64,000 nucleotides of DNA from Mesorhizobium sp. B2-4-3 (GTDB lineage Bacteria; Pseudomonadota; Alphaproteobacteria; Rhizobiales; Rhizobiaceae). Shown piece by piece: positions 8,741-17,346 of the stretch. Each line of letters begins with the position of its first letter. Position 1 is the first letter of the stretch. The stretch is from positions 1-64,000 of the forward strand of contig NZ_VFVL01000011.1 of NCBI RefSeq assembly GCF_006442815.1. Reading direction: 5' to 3'. A model generated the notes under the pieces. The model saw only the letters and a list, made by a program, of their open reading frames with translations, was not told where the DNA came from and searched no databases. The translations under genes were made by a program, and so were the position numbers.

Positions 8741-9157
8741 ATGGCGCATACGCGAATTCGCAAATTCAATACCAAGGACACCTATCCCGAGCAGAAGCTC
8801 GACAACGACCTCTGCCAGGCGGTCGTCACGCGCGGCGGCCGGACCGTCTATCTGCGCGGCCAGTGCCCGCAGGATCTCGATACGGCGAAGAACATCGACA
8901 GCCACGATCCGGTCGAGCAGACCCATAAGGTCATGCGGAACATCAGGCAGCTCATCGAGGAGTGCGGCGGCACGATGGAGCATCTGGTGAAGGTGGTTGT
9001 CTACATAACCGACGTGCGCCATCGCGAGGCCGTCTACCGGACGATGGGCGAGTACATCAGGGGCGTCCACCCGGTTTCGACCGGCCTGGTCGTGTCGGCC
9101 CTGGCGCGACCGGATTGGCTGGTCGAGATCGACGGCACCGCCGTCATCCCGGACTGA
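8741..9157 (+). CDS. Rid family (YjgF/YER057c/UK114) protein lacking the conserved arginine
   Basis: A 138-residue small trimer-forming protein. Canonical RidA hydrolyses reactive enamines and imines released by flavin or PLP enzymes. The fold is recognisable from the central VVVYITDVRHREAVYRTM region and the C-terminal LVEIDGTAVI strand. The arginine that RidA needs for deaminase activity should sit in a P-x-R-S/T motif; here the sequence is PVST, with Ser113 at that place, so this belongs to one of the Rid groups without the arginine and may not be an imine hydrolase. The ATG at 8741 has GGAG seven bases upstream; an in-frame ATG at 8729 is less likely. It sits between the monooxygenase and DUF1028 genes. 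Confidence 0.85.
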   Translation: MAHTRIRKFNTKDTYPEQKLDNDLCQAVVTRGGRTVYLRGQCPQDLDTAKNIDSHDPVEQTHKVMRNIRQLIEECGGTMEHLVKVVVYITDVRHREAVYRTMGEYIRGVHPVSTGLVVSALARPDWLVEIDGTAVIPD

Positions 9158-9162
9158 ACGCC

Positions 9163-9837
9163 ATGACCTTCTCCATCGTCGCGCGCTGCAGGCGCACAGG
9201 CATGTTCGGCGTGGCGGTGTCCTCGTCGTCTCCCGCGGTCGCGGCGCGTTGCGCCTACGCGCAGGCGGGTGTCGGCGCAGTCGCCAGCCAGAACATCACC
9301 GACCCGACGCTCGGGCCTCGGGCGCTGGAGTTGATGGCGCGCGGCGCCTCGGCCACGGAGGCCGTCGCGATCCTGAAGCGCACGGGCGCTTTTATTGAAT
9401 ACCGGCAGATACTGGCTGTCGACACCGCGGGCGTCAGCGCGATCCACTCCGGGCCGAAGGCGCTCGGCATCTGGGCCGAAGCGCGCGACGAGGACGTCGC
9501 TTGCGGTGGCAACCTGCTCGCCAACGATGGAATTCCACAGGCCATGGTCGACGCGTTCCTGGCGTCCGAGGGCCATCTTGGCGATCGGCTGATCGCCACG
9601 ATGCGCGCCGCGTTCAAAGCCGGCGGCGAGGCCGGGCCTGTCCGCTCCGCCGGCATGAAGCTGGTGCGCGATGTCTCCTGGCCCGTCGCCGACTTGCGGT
9701 GCGACTGGACGGAAGCGTGTCCGATCGAGCAGCTGGCGGGGCTTTGGGACATCTACAAGCCCCAGCTCGATGCTTACGTGACCCGTGCCCTCAACCCGTC
9801 CGGCGCGCCGAGCTATGGCGTTCCCGGTGACGAATAG
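9163..9837 (+). CDS. DUF1028 family protein (predicted Ntn-hydrolase)
   Basis: A 224-residue protein of the DUF1028 family, predicted to have the N-terminal nucleophile hydrolase fold. The start TFSIVARCRRTGMFGVAVSS and the ASQNITDPTLGPRALELMARG block are family hallmarks; the middle contains GGNLLAN. The biochemical reaction of the family is not settled. It begins five bases after the Rid gene, so the two are translated together, and it is followed after 22 bases by the aldehyde dehydrogenase gene. Rid and DUF1028 genes are often neighbours, which suggests a hydrolytic step on a nitrogen compound. Confidence 0.85.
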   Translation: MTFSIVARCRRTGMFGVAVSSSSPAVAARCAYAQAGVGAVASQNITDPTLGPRALELMARGASATEAVAILKRTGAFIEYRQILAVDTAGVSAIHSGPKALGIWAEARDEDVACGGNLLANDGIPQAMVDAFLASEGHLGDRLIATMRAAFKAGGEAGPVRSAGMKLVRDVSWPVADLRCDWTEACPIEQLAGLWDIYKPQLDAYVTRALNPSGAPSYGVPGDE

Positions 9838-9859
9838 TCCGGCCAGTCCTGGAGCCAGC

Positions 9860-11350
9860 ATGAGCGAACTCAGCCATAAGGAATGGATCGGCAAGGCGTC
9901 CGCGATCCGTTTTCGCGACAAGGCGTTCATCGACGGCAAGGCGGTGCCGGCGCGCTCCGGCCGAACCTTCGCCAGCATCAATCCGGCCACGGGAGCGACG
10001 CTTGCCGAGGTCGCCTCCTGCGGTGAAGAGGACATCGATCTTGCCGTCGCCGCGGCCCGGCGCAGCTTCGAGGCCGGCGTCTGGTCGCGGACGAGCCCTC
10101 AGCATCGCAAGGAGGTGCTGTTGCGGCTGGCGGAGCTGCTGCGCGAGAATCTGCCGGAGCTCGCGCTGCTGGAATCGCTGGATATGGGCAAGCTGGTCAA
10201 GGACGCGGCCACCATCGACGTGCCGGGCTCGGCGGCGATCTTCCAGTGGTATGCCGAGGCGATCGACAAGGTCTATGACGAGGTCGCGCCGACGGAGCAG
10301 GGCGACTTGGCACTGGTACGACGCGAACCGCTTGGCGTCGTGGGCGCCGTCGTGCCGTGGAATTTCCCCCTCGACATGGCGACCTGGAAATGCGCGCCGG
10401 CGCTGGCGATGGGCAATTCGGTGGTGCTGAAACCGGCCGAACAATCGCCTTTCTCGGCGCTCAGGCTGGCGGAGCTCGCCATGGAGGCCGGCCTGCCCGC
10501 CGGCGTGCTCAATGTCGTGCCAGGCCTCGGGGAGACCGCCGGCCAGGCGCTTGGCCGGCATATGGATGTCGATTGCCTCGCCTTCACCGGCTCGACCGCC
10601 GTCGGCAAGTTGTTCCTGCAATATTCCGGCCAGTCGAACATGAAGCAGGTCTGGCTGGAGACCGGCGGCAAGAGCCCCAATCTGGTGTTCGCGGATTGCG
10701 CGGACCTCGACGCGGCGGCCGACATGGCCGCCTTCGGCATCTTCTTCAACCAGGGTCAGGTGTGCTCGGCCAATTCCCGGCTTCTCGTGGAGCGCGGCAT
10801 CAAGGATGCGCTGGTCGAGAAGCTGGCGGCGCGCGCGGCGGCGACGCAGCCCGGCGACCCCCTCGATCCGGCATCGAGGATGGGGGCGATGGTGGATGCA
10901 CGCCACACCGCGACCGTCATGCGTTTCATCGACGGTGGCAGGAAGTCGGCCCGGCTGGTCACGGGCGGCGGCCGGATCTCGGTCGACGGGCGCGGCAGCT
11001 TCGTGCAGCCCACCATCTTCGACAATGTTGCGCCCGAGGATCCGCTTGCCCGCGACGAGATATTCGGCCCGGTGCTGTCTGTCATCGCCTTCGACAGCGA
11101 AGAGGAGGCGCTTCAGATCGCCAACGACAGCGTCTACGGACTGGCGGCATCGCTTTGGACCGACAGCCTGTCGCGGGCACACCGCATCGCGGAAAGACTG
11201 CGGGTGGGTACGGTTTCGGTGAACACCGTCGATGCGCTAAGCCCGATGACACCCTTCGGCGGCTTCAAGCAGTCCGGCTTCGGTCGCGACCTGTCGCTGC
11301 ACGCGCTCGACAAATACACGGCGCTGAAGACCACCTGGATCAAGTACTGA
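9860..11350 (+). CDS. NAD(P)-dependent aldehyde dehydrogenase (PuuC-like)
   Basis: A 496-residue aldehyde dehydrogenase of full family length. The catalytic set is present: Asn168 in PWNF, Glu267 in LETGGKSPN, and Cys302 in NQGQVCSANSR. The closest named types are gamma-glutamyl-aminobutyraldehyde or betaine aldehyde dehydrogenases, so it probably oxidises an amino aldehyde made by the upstream monooxygenase. The ATG at 9860 has GGAG at 9851-9854; the frame is open 75 bases further upstream, but that would overlap the DUF1028 gene. It closes the monooxygenase operon; the LysR gene follows after 45 bases. Confidence 0.9.
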   Translation: MSELSHKEWIGKASAIRFRDKAFIDGKAVPARSGRTFASINPATGATLAEVASCGEEDIDLAVAAARRSFEAGVWSRTSPQHRKEVLLRLAELLRENLPELALLESLDMGKLVKDAATIDVPGSAAIFQWYAEAIDKVYDEVAPTEQGDLALVRREPLGVVGAVVPWNFPLDMATWKCAPALAMGNSVVLKPAEQSPFSALRLAELAMEAGLPAGVLNVVPGLGETAGQALGRHMDVDCLAFTGSTAVGKLFLQYSGQSNMKQVWLETGGKSPNLVFADCADLDAAADMAAFGIFFNQGQVCSANSRLLVERGIKDALVEKLAARAAATQPGDPLDPASRMGAMVDARHTATVMRFIDGGRKSARLVTGGGRISVDGRGSFVQPTIFDNVAPEDPLARDEIFGPVLSVIAFDSEEEALQIANDSVYGLAASLWTDSLSRAHRIAERLRVGTVSVNTVDALSPMTPFGGFKQSGFGRDLSLHALDKYTALKTTWIKY

Positions 11351-11395
11351 GGGCCGTGACCTTGATCACCGGGTGCAAACCGGCAACATAGGGCC

Positions 11396-12325
11396 ATGCC
11401 GCTCCGCTTCACACTCAGACAGCTCGAATACTTCGTCGCCGTCGGCGAGGCGGGTTCAATTGCCAAGGCGGCCGAGCAGGTCAATGTCTCGCCGCCGTCG
11501 ATCTCAGCCTCGATCGCCCAGCTCGAAGCTGAGTTCGGCGTCCAGCTCTTCGTGCGCAAGCACTCGCATGCGCTTGCGCTGACCGCGGGTGGCCGCCTGT
11601 TCCTCAAGGAGGCCGCGCGGCTGCTCAACGATGCGGATGCGCTGCATGACATTGCCGGCGATATCGCCGAAAAGGTGCGCGGACCGCTCGCAATCGGCTG
11701 CCTGCTGACCTTCGCGCAGATCGTGCTGCCGGCGCTCCGCCGGAAATTCGAGGACGCCTATCCGGATGTGCGCGTCAGGCAGTTCGAGCGCAACCAGGGG
11801 CAGTTGTTCGAGATGCTGCAGCGTGGCGAAATAGATGCTGCACTGACCTACGACCTCGAATTGTCGCAGGATATGACCTTCGAGCCGCTGATGCAGTTGC
11901 CGGCCTATGTGATGCTGCCGGCCGCGCATCGCCTGGCGGCGAGGGCGGGCATCACGCCCGAGGAGCTGGTCGACGAACCGATGGTGCTGCTCGACCTTCC
12001 TTACAGCCGGGAATACTTCCTCTCGGCGTTCCAGGGCCTGCGGCCCAGGATCGCCGAGCGCACCGGCGACATCGCCGTGATGCGCTCAATGGTCGCCAAC
12101 GGCTTCGGCTACGGCATCGCCAATATGCGGCCGCTCAACACCATGTCGCCGGACGGCAAGCTGCTGGTCTTCGTGCCCTTGCTTGGGGACCTCAGGCCGC
12201 TGACCATGGGAATCGCGCTGCCGAACGCCGAGCACCGCACGCTCACGGTGCAAGCCTTCATCGACCATTGCCGCCGCTTCGTGGTCGAGCAAGGCGTTTT
12301 CGGCACCGAACGCATCGTCAAATAA
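11396..12325 (+). CDS. LysR-family transcriptional regulator
   Basis: A 309-residue LysR regulator. Residues 4-63 form the winged helix-turn-helix (LRQLEYFVAVGEAGSIAKAAEQVNVSPP), and the rest is the periplasmic-binding-like sensor domain. It lies just downstream of the aldehyde dehydrogenase on the same strand and ends six bases before the converging M20 gene. The TTAG-N7-CTAA palindromes in both nearby divergent promoters (7217-7235, 7313-7327, 13596-13614) fit a LysR box, so it is the best candidate to control the monooxygenase, amidohydrolase, M20 and dehydrogenase genes. No such site is seen before its own gene, which may therefore be transcribed from the operon. Confidence 0.9.
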   Translation: MPLRFTLRQLEYFVAVGEAGSIAKAAEQVNVSPPSISASIAQLEAEFGVQLFVRKHSHALALTAGGRLFLKEAARLLNDADALHDIAGDIAEKVRGPLAIGCLLTFAQIVLPALRRKFEDAYPDVRVRQFERNQGQLFEMLQRGEIDAALTYDLELSQDMTFEPLMQLPAYVMLPAAHRLAARAGITPEELVDEPMVLLDLPYSREYFLSAFQGLRPRIAERTGDIAVMRSMVANGFGYGIANMRPLNTMSPDGKLLVFVPLLGDLRPLTMGIALPNAEHRTLTVQAFIDHCRRFVVEQGVFGTERIVK

Positions 12326-12331
12326 GCGATA

Positions 12332-13489
12332 TCACGGCCAGCCGTCGGCGAGCCGCGACAGCAACCTCTCCAGCATCTCGTCGCAACGCCGCAGCTGTTC
12401 GACGCTGACGAATTCGTCCGGCTTGTGCCCCTGCGCCATCGAGCCCGGTCCGCAGACGACGGCGGGCGTGCCCAGATCGCGGCTGAACAATCCGCCTTCC
12501 GTGCCGAAAGCGACCTTCATGGCGCTGTTGGCGCCGGTCAGCGATTTGACGAAGGCGACGGCTTCCGAAGCGGCCGGCGTGTCGAGACCCGGATAGGTGT
12601 TGGTGATCTCGATGTCGATCGCCGCTTCGGGCGCGATCGATGCGGCGTCGGCGGCAATGCGCGCCGCGGCACCGCGCAGCCTGTCGAGAATGCCGGCGGC
12701 ATCGTCGGTGGCGACGTTGCGGATCTCGAAATCGACCTGGCAAAGGTTGGGCACGATGTTGAGCGCCACGCCGGCATTGATCTTGCCGACATGCACGGTC
12801 GTGTAGGGGATGTCGTAGTCGCCGTCGCGGGCGCCTTCGCGGGCCAGCCGATCCTGTTCGTCGCGCAAGGCCTGCACGAAATCACAACCGAGATGGATGG
12901 CGTTGAGCGCCAGCGGAGCGAGCGCCGAATGGCCTTCGCGTCCCTTGCAGAGAGCGCGCGCCGCAAGCTTGCCCTTGTGCCCGGTCGCCACCTGCATGTT
13001 GGTCGGCTCGCCGACGATGCACAGCAGCGGCCGTTGCGGTGCCGCGCTCAGCACTTCGATCAGGTCGCGCACGCCGAGGCATCCGACTTCCTCGTCATAG
13101 GAGAGCGCCAGATGCAAGGGCGTGCGCAGCGTCATCTTCGAAGCTTTGAGGCAGGTCGCGAGCGCAGAGGCCACGAAACCCTTCATGTCCGTCGCGCCGC
13201 GCCCGAAAAGCCTGCCGTCGCGCTCGGTCATCGCGAATGGCGGCAGGGTCCAGTTCTGGCCGTCGACGGGAACGACGTCGGTATGGCCGGACAGCATGAT
13301 GCCGGGCTTGTCGGCCGGTCCGATGGTGGCAAAGAGATTGGCCTTGTGGCCGTCCGCGCTGTGGATGATCTGGCTGGCGATGCCGCTCGCGCCAAGCAGC
13401 TCCGCCGCATAGAAGATGAGGTCGAGGTTCGAGTCGCGGCTCACCGTCGGGAAGGCGATCAGCTTTTCGAGGATCCTGGTGCTGTCCAT
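12332..13489 (-). CDS. argE: M20 metallopeptidase, acetylornithine deacetylase-like
   Basis: A 385-residue M20A-family zinc hydrolase close to ArgE. Metal-site motifs are in order: GHTDVVPVDG, GRGATDMKGF and SYDEEVGCLG with the catalytic glutamate pair. ArgE removes acetyl from N-acetylornithine, but many rhizobial paralogues act on other N-acyl amino acids in catabolic operons. Here the gene is divergent from an iron-sulfur dehydrogenase of the dimethylglycine type and shares a LysR-box promoter region with it, so a catabolic role is more likely than arginine synthesis. The start at 13489 is the first in-frame ATG. Confidence 0.8.
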   Translation of the reverse strand: MDSTRILEKLIAFPTVSRDSNLDLIFYAAELLGASGIASQIIHSADGHKANLFATIGPADKPGIMLSGHTDVVPVDGQNWTLPPFAMTERDGRLFGRGATDMKGFVASALATCLKASKMTLRTPLHLALSYDEEVGCLGVRDLIEVLSAAPQRPLLCIVGEPTNMQVATGHKGKLAARALCKGREGHSALAPLALNAIHLGCDFVQALRDEQDRLAREGARDGDYDIPYTTVHVGKINAGVALNIVPNLCQVDFEIRNVATDDAAGILDRLRGAAARIAADAASIAPEAAIDIEITNTYPGLDTPAASEAVAFVKSLTGANSAMKVAFGTEGGLFSRDLGTPAVVCGPGSMAQGHKPDEFVSVEQLRRCDEMLERLLSRLADGWP

Positions 13490-13595
13490 GTCTCTTGTTC
13501 CGTTGCCGCAGCCGGCTGTTTACATCGCGCCGTAGCGGTCCTGAAGTCGCATTTGGCTCAGCCCCGATTCATCGCAGGCTAATCCATGCAAGGGC

Positions 13596-13614
13596 GATTA
13601 GGCGCGTCCTAATC
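13596..13614. promoter_or_regulatory. Putative LysR operator, GATTAGG-N5-CCTAATC
   Basis: A perfect 7-base inverted repeat with a 5-base spacer in the divergent region between the M20 gene and the flavoprotein dehydrogenase. The core TTAGG-N5-CCTAA equals that of the palindrome at 7217-7235. A lone CTAATCC half-site lies 10 bases to the left. It predicts shared control of both divergent gene pairs. Confidence 0.55.
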
Positions 13615-13708
13615 CTCGCAGAAGAAATCCATAGTTTTCCCACGCCAGCGCCAACTTATGAGTAGTCTCCAGAGCATCGGCAGCGCCAGCCGACTGGAAG
13701 GAAGCACC

Positions 13709-15778
13709 ATGCGCGACCCACGCTACGACATCCTGTTCGAGCCGATGAAGATCGGCCCGGTGACGGCCAAGAACCGTTTCTACCAGGTCCCGCATTGCAA
13801 TGGCGGCGGCTATCGCGATCCGTCGGCTGCGGCCGAGATGCGCCGGATGAAATCCGAAGGCGGCTGGGGCGTCATCTTCACCGAGCAGACGGAGATGCAT
13901 CACACCTCCGAGATCACGCCCTTCATCGAGCTCAGGCTCTGGGACGACGCCGATATTCCGGCCTTGGCCAAGATGGCCAAGGCGATGCACGAATATGGAG
14001 CGCTGGCCGGCGTCCAGCTCGCCTATTCCGGCATCAACGGTCCCAACCTCTACACCAAGGAGGTTCCGCGCGGGCCATCGGCCTTGCCGATCCGCACCTT
14101 CACCAACGATCCTGTGCAGGCGCGCGCCATGGACAGAGAGGATATCCGCGACCTGCGCCGCTGGCACCGCAATGCCTTCAAGCGCGCTAGACAGGCAGGC
14201 TTCGACCTGGTCTGCCTCTACGGCGCGCATGGCTTCGGCATCATCCAGCACTTCCTGTCCACCGCCACCAACCAGCGCAGCGACGAATATGGCGGCTCGC
14301 TGGAGAACCGCTCGCGGCTGATGCGCGAGCTGATCGAGGAAGGGCGCGACGCGATCGGCGACACGTGCGGCCTGACGCTCAGGCTGTCGCTGGACGAGAT
14401 GATCGGTGAGCTTGGGTTCGCCAATTCGGAAGTCCGCGACATGATCGAGATGCATGCCGAGCTGCCCGATCTCTGGGACCTCGCCCACGGCGCCTGGGAG
14501 GATTGCTCGGGACCGTCGCGCTTCAAGGAGGAGGCGGCGCAGGAAAGCCTCGTCTCCGGCATCAAGAAGCTGACCTCGAAGCCGGTCGTCGGTGTCGGCC
14601 GCTTCACCTCGCCGGATGTCATGGTCAGGATGATTAAGTCGGGCACGCTCGACTTCATCGGCTGCGCCCGCCCGTCGATCGCCGATCCCTTCCTGCCGCG
14701 CAAGGTCGAGGAAGGGCGCATCGAGGATATCCGCGAATGCATCGGCTGCAACATCTGCATCACCGGCGACATGACGATGTCGATCTCGCGCTGCACGCAG
14801 AACCCGACCTTCATGGAGGAATGGCGCAAGGGCTGGCATCCGGAGCGCATGCAGGCCAAAGGCGACAGCGACAGCGTGCTGATCGTCGGCGCCGGGCCCG
14901 CCGGACTGGAGGCCGCCCGCGCGCTCGGCCTGCGCGGCTACCAGGTGGCCATTGCGGAAGCCGGCACCGAGCTTGGCGGCCGCGTGGCGCGCGAGTGCCT
15001 GCTGCCGGGCCTGTCGGCTTGGGGCCGGGTGCGCGACTACCGGCAGTACCAGCTCAGCCAGATGCCGAATGTAGACGTCTATTTCGAGAGCCGACTGTCG
15101 GCGGACGACATCCTGTCCTTCGGCTTCCAGAACGTAGCCGTCGCCACCGGTTCGACCTGGCGTCGCGACGGCGTCGCACGCGCCCATGTCGTGCCGATGC
15201 CGATCGACGCCGCCATGCCGCTCTACACGCCCGACGATCTGATGGGCGGCAAGGTGCCGTCCGGCAACGTCGTGCTGTTCGACGACGACCACTATTACAT
15301 GGGCGGCGTGCTGGCCGAGCTGATGGCGCGCCAGGGCGCGACAGTGACCCTGGTGACCCCTTCGGCCTATGTCTCGGACTGGACCCGCAACACGCTGGAG
15401 CAGGGGGCCATCCACCGCCGCCTGGCGGAGTTGGGGGTCGATATCGTCCTCAACAGGACCGTCACGAGCATCGTTTCGGGCGGCGTCGCGACGGCCTGCG
15501 TCTATACCGGCGCGAAAGTGGACATGGCCGCCGATGCCGTCGTCCTGGTGACGTCGCGCGATCAGGATGACGCCGTCTGGCGCGAGTTGAAAGCCCGGGA
15601 AAACGAGTGGGCCAGCAATGGCATCCGCTCGGTCAAGGTCATCGGCGATGCGGAGGCGCCGGGGCCGATCGCCTGGGCCACCTATGCCGGCCACCGCTTC
15701 GCCCGCGAGCTGGACGAAGCCGATATCGGTGACGCGCTGCCTTTCCGGCGTGAGGTGACGGCGCTGGCGGACGGGTAG
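13709..15778 (+). CDS. Iron-sulfur flavoprotein dehydrogenase of the TMADH/DgcA/2,4-dienoyl-CoA reductase family
   Basis: A 689-residue three-domain enzyme. Residues 1-340 are an FMN-binding old-yellow-enzyme barrel, next comes a 4Fe-4S site with Cys344, Cys347, Cys350 and Cys362 (C-x2-C-x2-C-x11-C, the trimethylamine dehydrogenase spacing), and the last half is an FAD/NAD domain starting with LIVGAGPAGLEAARALG. Relatives demethylate trimethylamine, dimethylglycine or stachydrine, or reduce dienoyl-CoA. The ATG at 13709 follows GGAAGGAAG; the frame is open 51 bases upstream without a good site. It is divergent from the M20 gene. An N-methylated amine or betaine is a reasonable substrate, but this is inference. 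Confidence 0.85.
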   Translation: MRDPRYDILFEPMKIGPVTAKNRFYQVPHCNGGGYRDPSAAAEMRRMKSEGGWGVIFTEQTEMHHTSEITPFIELRLWDDADIPALAKMAKAMHEYGALAGVQLAYSGINGPNLYTKEVPRGPSALPIRTFTNDPVQARAMDREDIRDLRRWHRNAFKRARQAGFDLVCLYGAHGFGIIQHFLSTATNQRSDEYGGSLENRSRLMRELIEEGRDAIGDTCGLTLRLSLDEMIGELGFANSEVRDMIEMHAELPDLWDLAHGAWEDCSGPSRFKEEAAQESLVSGIKKLTSKPVVGVGRFTSPDVMVRMIKSGTLDFIGCARPSIADPFLPRKVEEGRIEDIRECIGCNICITGDMTMSISRCTQNPTFMEEWRKGWHPERMQAKGDSDSVLIVGAGPAGLEAARALGLRGYQVAIAEAGTELGGRVARECLLPGLSAWGRVRDYRQYQLSQMPNVDVYFESRLSADDILSFGFQNVAVATGSTWRRDGVARAHVVPMPIDAAMPLYTPDDLMGGKVPSGNVVLFDDDHYYMGGVLAELMARQGATVTLVTPSAYVSDWTRNTLEQGAIHRRLAELGVDIVLNRTVTSIVSGGVATACVYTGAKVDMAADAVVLVTSRDQDDAVWRELKARENEWASNGIRSVKVIGDAEAPGPIAWATYAGHRFARELDEADIGDALPFRREVTALADG

Positions 15779-15950
15779 CGCCGTTCAGCTAGCCATTTCA
15801 TCGGCCAGAAGCATCCGGGCGGGCTGTTCGCGCTCGATGTCGGCGTCAAGGGTCTGACGTTGCCGGCATTCAAGGGATAGCGCCGGCAATCAAGGCGCGA
15901 CATCGCGGGCGGCGCCGAGCCTGACCGTTGCACACTTTCGTGGAATTGCT

Positions 15951-17342
15951 TTAGGAGAGCTTCCTGAGAAGGAAATCGAAGAACCGATTCTCTTCGGCGC
16001 GGGCAACATTGATCCTGATGCCGGCCGCCATCGGGTTCTGCTTGTCCAGGCAAAAGACGCTGCCGGGGGCGATGAAGATCCCTTCCTGCGCTCCCAGCCT
16101 TGCCAGCTCGATATCGTTGATGCCCTGCGGCAACATCAGATAGAGGTAATAGCCTCCGCCATTCCCAGCGAAGATCGAATGCCCGGAACGGACGAGGGCG
16201 TTATGAACCCGGTTGGCGGCGGCCTCGATACGCTGGCCGAGGCGCTTGAGATGGCGGTCGTAATGCCCCTCCGACGTCACCCGGTGCAGCAGCCGCTCGA
16301 CATGGCCGGAGCTGTTGACGGTCGTCAGCATCTTGAGCTCGGCCAGCGCCGCGATCTTGTCGGCATGGCCGGCAATGTGACCCGAACGCAGGCTTGCCGA
16401 CAGCGTCTTCGAAAACGTGCCGATCGAGATCACATGATTGAGTTGATCCAGCGTCGCGAGCCTGTTGGGCGGCGTCGGCGACAGGTCCGCGAACGGGTCG
16501 TCCTCGACGATCGTTACACTGTGCCTGGCCGCGATGGTGAGGATCGAATGCGCGACCGACAGGCTGATGCTGCCCCCGGTCGGGTTGTGCCCGATCGATT
16601 GCGTGATGAACAGTTTCGGCCGCTCCGCGACGACCTTGGTCGCGAAGTCGTCGGGGTCCGGTCCGTCGGGGAGCCGTCTGACGCCAACGACGCGGACCTG
16701 GGCGAGCTTGAGCTTCGCAAACAGCGGATAATAGCCGGGCTCGTCGACCAGGACGACGTCGCCCGGTGCCAGGAAGGCCCGGATCACCAGGTCGAGCGCG
16801 TGGTTGGCGCCGAAGGTGAGGATGACGTTCTTCTCTGAAGCTTGGATATGTTGCTTTTCCAGCCGCCTGGCGATCTGCTGCCGAAGCGGCGGGAACCCCC
16901 ATGCCGAGCCATAGCCATCCGTGCTCGAGGACGGCCCTTTGCCCAGAAGCCCCAGATGACGGCGGATTTCCGACTCCTCCGTCCACGAGGCGGGCGGGCG
17001 GCCATCGCCAACCCTGATCTCGAAGCTCTCTTCCAATTGCGCGTTGAGCAGCGACACGATATCGACCGCCTCGGACAGGTGCTTGGGACGACCGGCCGCC
17101 GGCTGCGCGGACTTGGTGACCAAGAAGCCTGAACGGGGCTTGGAGACGATGTATCCCGCGGCCGCCAGGCGTTCATACGCCTCGACGATCGTGTTCTTCG
17201 AGACGGCGTATTCACGCGTCGCGTTGCGGATCGAGGGCAGCTTGCTGCCGGGAGCGCGGTCGCCCGATACGATCTGCTCGATCAATCGCGCCGCCACATT
17301 CTCCACCAGGGTGGCGCCCTGTCTGCCGCCTGAAGCAGCCAT
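15951..17342 (-). CDS. MocR/GntR-family PLP-dependent transcriptional regulator
   Basis: A 463-residue MocR protein. Residues 10-78 are a GntR winged helix (LPSIRNATREYAVSKNTIVEAYERLAAAGYI), and residues 100-463 are an aminotransferase-like domain. The PLP-site residues are kept: HNPTG at 252-256, Asp281 or Asp282, and Lys312 in TFSKTLS. MocR regulators usually sense PLP adducts of amines or amino acids, so control of a mevalonate-type operon would be unusual. The gene is divergent from mvaA, and the 136-base gap holds a perfect GGTACAG palindrome. The leader contains two tandem copies of a 14-base repeat, each carrying AGAGGG as a possible ribosome site. Confidence 0.9.
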   Translation of the reverse strand: MAASGGRQGATLVENVAARLIEQIVSGDRAPGSKLPSIRNATREYAVSKNTIVEAYERLAAAGYIVSKPRSGFLVTKSAQPAAGRPKHLSEAVDIVSLLNAQLEESFEIRVGDGRPPASWTEESEIRRHLGLLGKGPSSSTDGYGSAWGFPPLRQQIARRLEKQHIQASEKNVILTFGANHALDLVIRAFLAPGDVVLVDEPGYYPLFAKLKLAQVRVVGVRRLPDGPDPDDFATKVVAERPKLFITQSIGHNPTGGSISLSVAHSILTIAARHSVTIVEDDPFADLSPTPPNRLATLDQLNHVISIGTFSKTLSASLRSGHIAGHADKIAALAELKMLTTVNSSGHVERLLHRVTSEGHYDRHLKRLGQRIEAAANRVHNALVRSGHSIFAGNGGGYYLYLMLPQGINDIELARLGAQEGIFIAPGSVFCLDKQNPMAAGIRINVARAEENRFFDFLLRKLS

Positions 17343-17346
17343 CTGC

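Noticed and set aside
13598..15694. A 698-codon open frame on the minus strand opposite the TMADH-type gene.
   Set aside because: It is rich in Arg, His, Asp and Gly without hydrophobic patterning or any family motif, while the plus strand encodes a clear enzyme. It is a by-product of high GC codon use.
15779..15880. After the stop codon of the TMADH-type gene the same frame stays open for 33 codons and looks protein-like (HFIGQKHPGGLFALDVG and onward to FKG).
   Set aside because: There is no start codon or ribosome site, the enzyme is already full length at its stop, and I could not assign the fragment to a family. It may be the remnant of a lost gene, but GC-rich DNA often gives such frames.
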